This document shows positions 6,337-9,346 of a DNA stretch of 9,346 nt, piece after piece (within the stretch, counting starts at the first letter, position 1; every line of letters begins with the position of its first letter). The position numbers were made by a program, and so were the translations under genes. Source of the DNA: Nitrososphaerales archaeon TH526 (lineage in GTDB: Archaea; Thermoproteota; Nitrososphaeria; Nitrososphaerales; Nitrososphaeraceae); contig JAATVR010000596.1 of assembly GCA_014523665.1 (NCBI GenBank), positions 1 through 9,346 on the forward strand, in the 5' to 3' direction. The notes below the pieces were generated by a model. It did not search any database and was not told the origin of the DNA. It saw only the letters and a list, made by a program, of their open reading frames with translations.

Positions 6337-6344
6337 ATATATTA
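6335..6344 (-). promoter_or_regulatory. TATA box of the rhodanese gene
   Basis: The sequence taatatatta is self-complementary apart from its flanks and is centred about 33 bases before the ATG at 6307. This predicts a leader of about 8 bases. It is one of the better TATA matches in the window and overlaps the edge of the adjacent palindrome. Confidence 0.55.
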
Positions 6345-6417
6345 GTTTAATATCTAAATAACAGGCCGGGCCATAAATTTCTCAGTTGACTAAATAATTT
6401 GCAGTTATACTAAACAA

Positions 6418-6522
6418 ATGACTGGATGGAAAATGCGGATACTTAAGAAAAGAACATATCCAATGCCATTTTTCTTTCTCTGCATTTTCCACTTGCCACT
6501 TTTACAAGCCATTTGCGTTTAG
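6418..6522 (+). CDS. Possible 34-codon membrane peptide (speculative)
   Basis: An ATG-initiated frame encodes a basic head (MTGWKMRILKKRTYP) followed by a hydrophobic stretch (about residues 16-33, rich in Phe, Leu, Ile and Cys), the layout of a one-pass membrane peptide. A TATA-like taaataat (6391-6398) is centred about 24 bases before the ATG, compatible with a leaderless transcript. Against it: the frame overlaps the last 21 bases of the protease gene on the other strand, and much of its hydrophobic part comes from a T-rich segment that may only be the protease terminator region. Hydrophobic Phe/Leu runs arise easily from T-rich DNA. I give it little weight. Confidence 0.15.
   Translation: MTGWKMRILKKRTYPMPFFFLCIFHLPLLQAICV
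6427..6490 (-). terminator. Inverted repeat downstream of the protease gene (3'-end stem)
   Basis: TGGAAAATGC (6427-6436) and GCATTTTCC (6482-6490), with an A at 6491 completing the pair, form a perfect 10-base inverted repeat. A nested 5-base stem GGATA/TATCC (6437-6441 with 6457-6461) stacks directly inside it. On the minus strand this follows the protease stop codon by about 10 bases. It may stabilise or end the protease transcript. A tract that is T-rich on the plus strand (6469-6479) lies inside the loop. Confidence 0.45.
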
Positions 6523-9156
6523 GAGAGGTCTGTTTGCCTCATTAGGGCTTCCTGTGAAATACCCTTGTCCCTCTGCGCTGCAGCCAGAAGATGGTTGTAT
6601 CCCGCTTCCAGTAAGAGCCGCCTTCACTTGTGCAGGAGTAGCCCCAGGATGGTAGGATTCGTATAATGCAACACCTCCGCTCACATGAGGTGCAGCCATA
6701 CTTGTTCCACTTAGTTCTGCATATTTTCCGTCTTTATACGTAGATAGTATTCCTACGCCAGGTGCAACCATATCTACAGGAGCTCCATAGTTACTAAATG
6801 AAGCAAAGGTGTCATCACTACCATATTTTGTAGATGTTCCTTGCCCCCCACATTTTCCGTCACTGTCTGCCATGGCAGAAACGGCAATTACATTTGGATT
6901 TCGAGCCGGAGAGAATGAGCTTGCATCTTTGTGATCATTGCCTGCTGCTACAACGAAAACAACACCTGCCTGTACCGCATTATTGATTGCAGCGTCCAAG
7001 GCAGGTGAACTGCATTCACAGCCAAAACTCAGGTTTACCACATCTATCTCGGCTGAATGTGCGGTAACATAATCGATTCCTGCTATAATGTCTGATATGG
7101 AACCAGCACCACTACTGTCAAGAACCTTAATTGACCAGAGGCGTGCGCCTGGAGCAATTCCAACAACCCCTATTGCGTTATCTTTTGCAGCAGTTATTCC
7201 AGCCACGTGAGTCCCATGCCCGTTGTCGTCGTCTGCTGAAGAAGTGCCGGGTACGAACGTTTTTTCGTGGTAGACATTGAGATCTGGATGGTCAAGATCT
7301 ATTCCAGTATCAAGTATCGCAATGTCTGCATCAACGGCCCCGCTCCTGTCCCCAGAAACAGCTTGACTGACATCCCCATCTACTCTGTCTACTCCAACTG
7401 GAATTGTCTGCCCTAACGCATAGACTCTCTGATCAGGCTCGACGAATGCCACTCGCGGATCTTGCCTCAAATCTGAGACCATTTCCGCACTCATATTCTC
7501 CGAGGTCTTAATTACGAATCCATCAAGGGCGTGATTGAAGATGTCAAGGATCTGGGCCCCTTTTGATACTGATACTTCTGCCATTGCCCTGACTTCATCT
7601 GCCGTAATAGCTACTGAATCGCTAACCATGGTCGCTTCAGGCTTAAGCACAACAATGTATTGTCCCTTTATTGGTTCTCCAGCAACCGTAACATCAGCAG
7701 TCTTTACCGTCTCAGAATGTTCGGTTCTCGCACCACCAACACTCAAGGTATTTTCACCAGATGATGACGACGATGAAGATGATGATACAGATGTTGTTGA
7801 TGTTGGAGACGATGATGTTGGAGACGATGATGTTGGAGACGATGATGTTGGAGACGATGATGTTGGAGACGATGATGTTGGAGACGATGATGTTGGAGAT
7901 GACGGATTAAGCCCGCCCGTCTTTACCGTCTCAGAATGTTCGGTTCTAGCACCACCAACACTCAAGGTATTTTCACCAGATGATGACGACGATGAAGATG
8001 ATGATACAGATGCTGTTGATGTTGGAGATGATGCTGATGATGATGCTGGAGATGACTGATTAACCCCGCCTATCAAATCAGGAGCGATTGAGTGATTTGA
8101 AGGATTGATATCCATAGTGACTGTGGCTTCGTTGCTACGTTGAGCATATTTATCAACTGCCTCATAGGTGAAGTTATCCAGACCAGAGTAGCCCTCGAAA
8201 GGAGTATACCTGACACTGGCCGAATTTGTACCTGTGCTCAGATTTCCATGGTAAGGGAGCTTGACTACGTAGTAAGTCAGATGATCTACTAGATCTGAAT
8301 CACTACCATTGAGCATGATTTCGAAGGAGGCCGCAGAAGTAACCATTGCGTGAATATCCGAAACCACTGGGGCGTTGTGAATGATTGGTTTATCGTTATT
8401 TGTGCCGTTACTGGAATGTAAGGCGGATAATTGAGGATCTCTCATGAAAGGGATACCTTCTCCTCTTGCCTCAGGAACAATCGTAGGCTTCTCACTAGCG
8501 CTCCTGACATTCACAGCCAATTCACGTAAAGTAACATGCTCATCATTTTCAGAATCTCCATAAAATGTGATCCTAAGATATCTTCCATCTTTGGTAGGAA
8601 GTACGTAGTGTTCTTTAATTTCGGTTGTTCCACTGCTTGAACTTCTTAATACATCTTCAAAAGTTGTTCCGTCCCTGGATGCCGACACTACAAAATTATT
8701 TGATTTTTCCTCTCCATCAGCCCAACTCACGTCAATTGAACAAATTTTCTTTACACTGCCTAAATCTAATTGCAGAAAGGAACCAAGATCTCCCGCTGAC
8801 CATTCTGTTTCAGAATCGCCGTCCAGTACATTCATTATCTTGTCATCCTCGTCCTCATCATCGTCTTCATCGACATCGCTGGACGAAGCAGATTGAACAG
8901 GGGTCTGCAAGCAGGATATGCCATTGCTCAAATTGAGTATGGCTAGTTGAGAATCAAGACTTTGGTGAGAATACTTTTGCAACGACGATGCCAATTCTTC
9001 ATCTCCTTCATCTCCTTCGACTGTTGCAAAAACCATTGCGGCAGGAATCTGAGAAGTTAGCGTTGAAGTCAATATTAGCAAGGTTATTACAATGTAAATC
9101 GGCGCCTTAGTGCGGGCGATATTTTGTCTAATATGAGATTTCATCACATGATTCAC
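6502..9156 (-). CDS. Secreted multidomain subtilisin-like serine protease (S8)
   Basis: The 884-residue chain begins with a signal peptide (basic head, hydrophobic core about 19-41, likely cut after FA at 43-44). Acidic patches (48-54, 94-105) follow. Next is a discoidin/F5-8C-like domain (about 106-218: NVLDGDSETEW, FLQLDLG, RYLRITFYG) and a cadherin/Ig-like domain (about 262-350: PVVSDIHA, LTYYVVKLPYHGNL, YTPFEGYSGLDNFTYEA). A Ser/Thr/Pro linker (about 366-487) contains seven SSPTS units between two copies of a Ser-run/GENTLSVGGARTEHSETVKT block. Then comes an inhibitor-I9 propeptide (about 499-578) and the S8 domain (about 580-870) with an intact triad: D616 in DTGID, H647 in NGHGTHVAG and S819 in GTSMAAP, with N740 of AAGND for the oxyanion hole. 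The start used is GTG; GTG at codon 4 or ATG at codon 5 (9144) is as likely, preceded by aaggaag. No C-terminal anchor is seen. It probably acts outside the membrane on proteins or peptides. Confidence 0.93.
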   Translation of the reverse strand: MNHVMKSHIRQNIARTKAPIYIVITLLILTSTLTSQIPAAMVFATVEGDEGDEELASSLQKYSHQSLDSQLAILNLSNGISCLQTPVQSASSSDVDEDDDEDEDDKIMNVLDGDSETEWSAGDLGSFLQLDLGSVKKICSIDVSWADGEEKSNNFVVSASRDGTTFEDVLRSSSSGTTEIKEHYVLPTKDGRYLRITFYGDSENDEHVTLRELAVNVRSASEKPTIVPEARGEGIPFMRDPQLSALHSSNGTNNDKPIIHNAPVVSDIHAMVTSAASFEIMLNGSDSDLVDHLTYYVVKLPYHGNLSTGTNSASVRYTPFEGYSGLDNFTYEAVDKYAQRSNEATVTMDINPSNHSIAPDLIGGVNQSSPASSSASSPTSTASVSSSSSSSSSGENTLSVGGARTEHSETVKTGGLNPSSPTSSSPTSSSPTSSSPTSSSPTSSSPTSSSPTSTTSVSSSSSSSSSGENTLSVGGARTEHSETVKTADVTVAGEPIKGQYIVVLKPEATMVSDSVAITADEVRAMAEVSVSKGAQILDIFNHALDGFVIKTSENMSAEMVSDLRQDPRVAFVEPDQRVYALGQTIPVGVDRVDGDVSQAVSGDRSGAVDADIAILDTGIDLDHPDLNVYHEKTFVPGTSSADDDNGHGTHVAGITAAKDNAIGVVGIAPGARLWSIKVLDSSGAGSISDIIAGIDYVTAHSAEIDVVNLSFGCECSSPALDAAINNAVQAGVVFVVAAGNDHKDASSFSPARNPNVIAVSAMADSDGKCGGQGTSTKYGSDDTFASFSNYGAPVDMVAPGVGILSTYKDGKYAELSGTSMAAPHVSGGVALYESYHPGATPAQVKAALTGSGIQPSSGCSAEGQGYFTGSPNEANRPLLNANGL
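7700..7814. repeat. Direct repeat copy 1 (115 bases) in the protease linker
   Basis: This segment matches 7919-8033 at an offset of 219 bases (73 codons) with three mismatches in 115 bases. On the minus strand it encodes the Ser-run/GENTLSVGGARTEHSETVKT block closest to the I9 domain. Such similarity at the DNA level implies a recent duplication or gene conversion, in frame. Confidence 0.9.
7802..7906. repeat. 15-base tandem repeat, seven copies, encoding SSPTS
   Basis: Seven copies of a 15-base unit (gttggagacgatgat on the plus strand) begin at 7802, 7817, 7832, 7847, 7862, 7877 and 7892. They encode the pentapeptide Ser-Ser-Pro-Thr-Ser on the minus strand. The last copy differs slightly. 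The units are otherwise identical, so copy number is likely to change by slippage, always in frame. The product is a flexible, probably O-glycosylatable spacer between the adhesive domains and the protease unit. Confidence 0.92.
7919..8033. repeat. Direct repeat copy 2 (115 bases) in the protease linker
   Basis: Partner of 7700-7814. The three mismatches are at 7948, 8013 and 8029; the first is a synonymous alanine codon change and the second changes Thr to Ala. A degenerate SSPTS-like stretch follows at about 8017-8060, suggesting the tandem array once flanked both copies. Confidence 0.9.
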
Positions 9157-9210
9157 TTCCTTAGTTCTCGGATCCCTTTATTCTCTGAATTCGCGGCATT
9201 TCCTACAATA

Positions 9211-9219
9211 GCATAAAAA
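9211..9219 (-). promoter_or_regulatory. Possible TATA box of the protease gene
   Basis: On the minus strand this reads tttttatgc, centred about 59 bases before the GTG at 9156. Transcription from about 9190 would give a leader of some 34-46 bases containing aaggaag, a possible ribosome-binding site. The spacing of that site suits the GTG at codon 4 or the ATG at codon 5 better than the first GTG. Confidence 0.35.
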
Positions 9220-9346
9220 GCATACAAATGATACGGAAACTTTAAGACGAGATCTTTAATGGAGCACCTAAATGTTGTCATTTCATGCACTTCGATGATA
9301 ACCTAGTATTTATGCCGAGTCCAATTTTCTACGCTAAAGAATGCAA

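Noticed and set aside
7535..8059. Plus-strand open frame encoding long VGDDD repeats
   Set aside because: It is the reverse complement of the protease Ser/Pro/Thr linker; the frame stays open because of the 15-base repeat and has no recognisable domain.
8625..8936. Plus-strand open frame of 103 codons
   Set aside because: Antisense to the discoidin-like domain of the protease, no motif.
9240..9346. Possible start of another gene at the right edge
   Set aside because: Frames on both strands close quickly (the ATG at 9259 gives 15 codons) and nothing is recognisable before the window ends.

Overview
The window most likely comes from an archaeon, probably an ammonia-oxidising Thaumarchaeon (Nitrososphaeria). 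This is an inference from four things: an archaeal-type single-chain topoisomerase IA with C-terminal Cys4 zinc ribbons; TATA elements about 24-38 bases upstream of start codons with very short or absent leaders; several TTG/GTG starts; and a stand-alone GcvH-like gene with no glycine-cleavage genes beside it. Base composition is moderately AT-rich. I see no mobile element, CRISPR array, tRNA or rRNA. It reads as ordinary chromosome with a few unusual proteins.

Layout. Bases 1-389 hold no recognisable gene. Then come a topoisomerase IA gene (390-2684, +) and a small VOC/glyoxalase-fold gene with a clear TATA box (2774-3178, +). A 305-base gap with two small hairpins follows. Next, on the minus strand, is a probable two-gene unit: a zinc-finger membrane protein (4608 to 4255) and a Sua5/TsaC-type threonylcarbamoyl-AMP synthase (4194 to 3484). 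Divergent from it is a GcvH-like/TusA-like fusion gene (4750-5415, +). This converges, 46 bases apart, on a two-domain rhodanese gene (6307 to 5462, -) whose promoter carries a palindrome. The last part is one long minus-strand gene (9156 to 6502) for a secreted multidomain subtilisin-like protease with a repeat-rich Ser/Pro/Thr linker.

How the genes relate. The zinc-finger and Sua5 genes may be co-transcribed, but their functions are not obviously linked. The fusion protein and the rhodanese are the most suggestive pair. A lipoyl-carrier fold, a TusA-type persulfide-carrier fold and a sulfurtransferase are the parts used in sulfur-relay chemistry. In the fusion, however, the lipoyl-attachment lysine is an arginine (R70) and the TusA CPxP motif is reduced to Cys-Ala-Ala-Thr. 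It is either a divergent sulfur carrier or a non-lipoylated regulatory derivative, and it is the best candidate here for something undescribed. Other points of interest are the Asp/His-rich insert in Sua5, the FYVE/RING-like eight-cysteine pattern in the membrane protein, the inhibitor-I9 propeptide placed about 500 residues into the protease, and a possible leaderless 34-codon membrane peptide gene in the protease-rhodanese gap.
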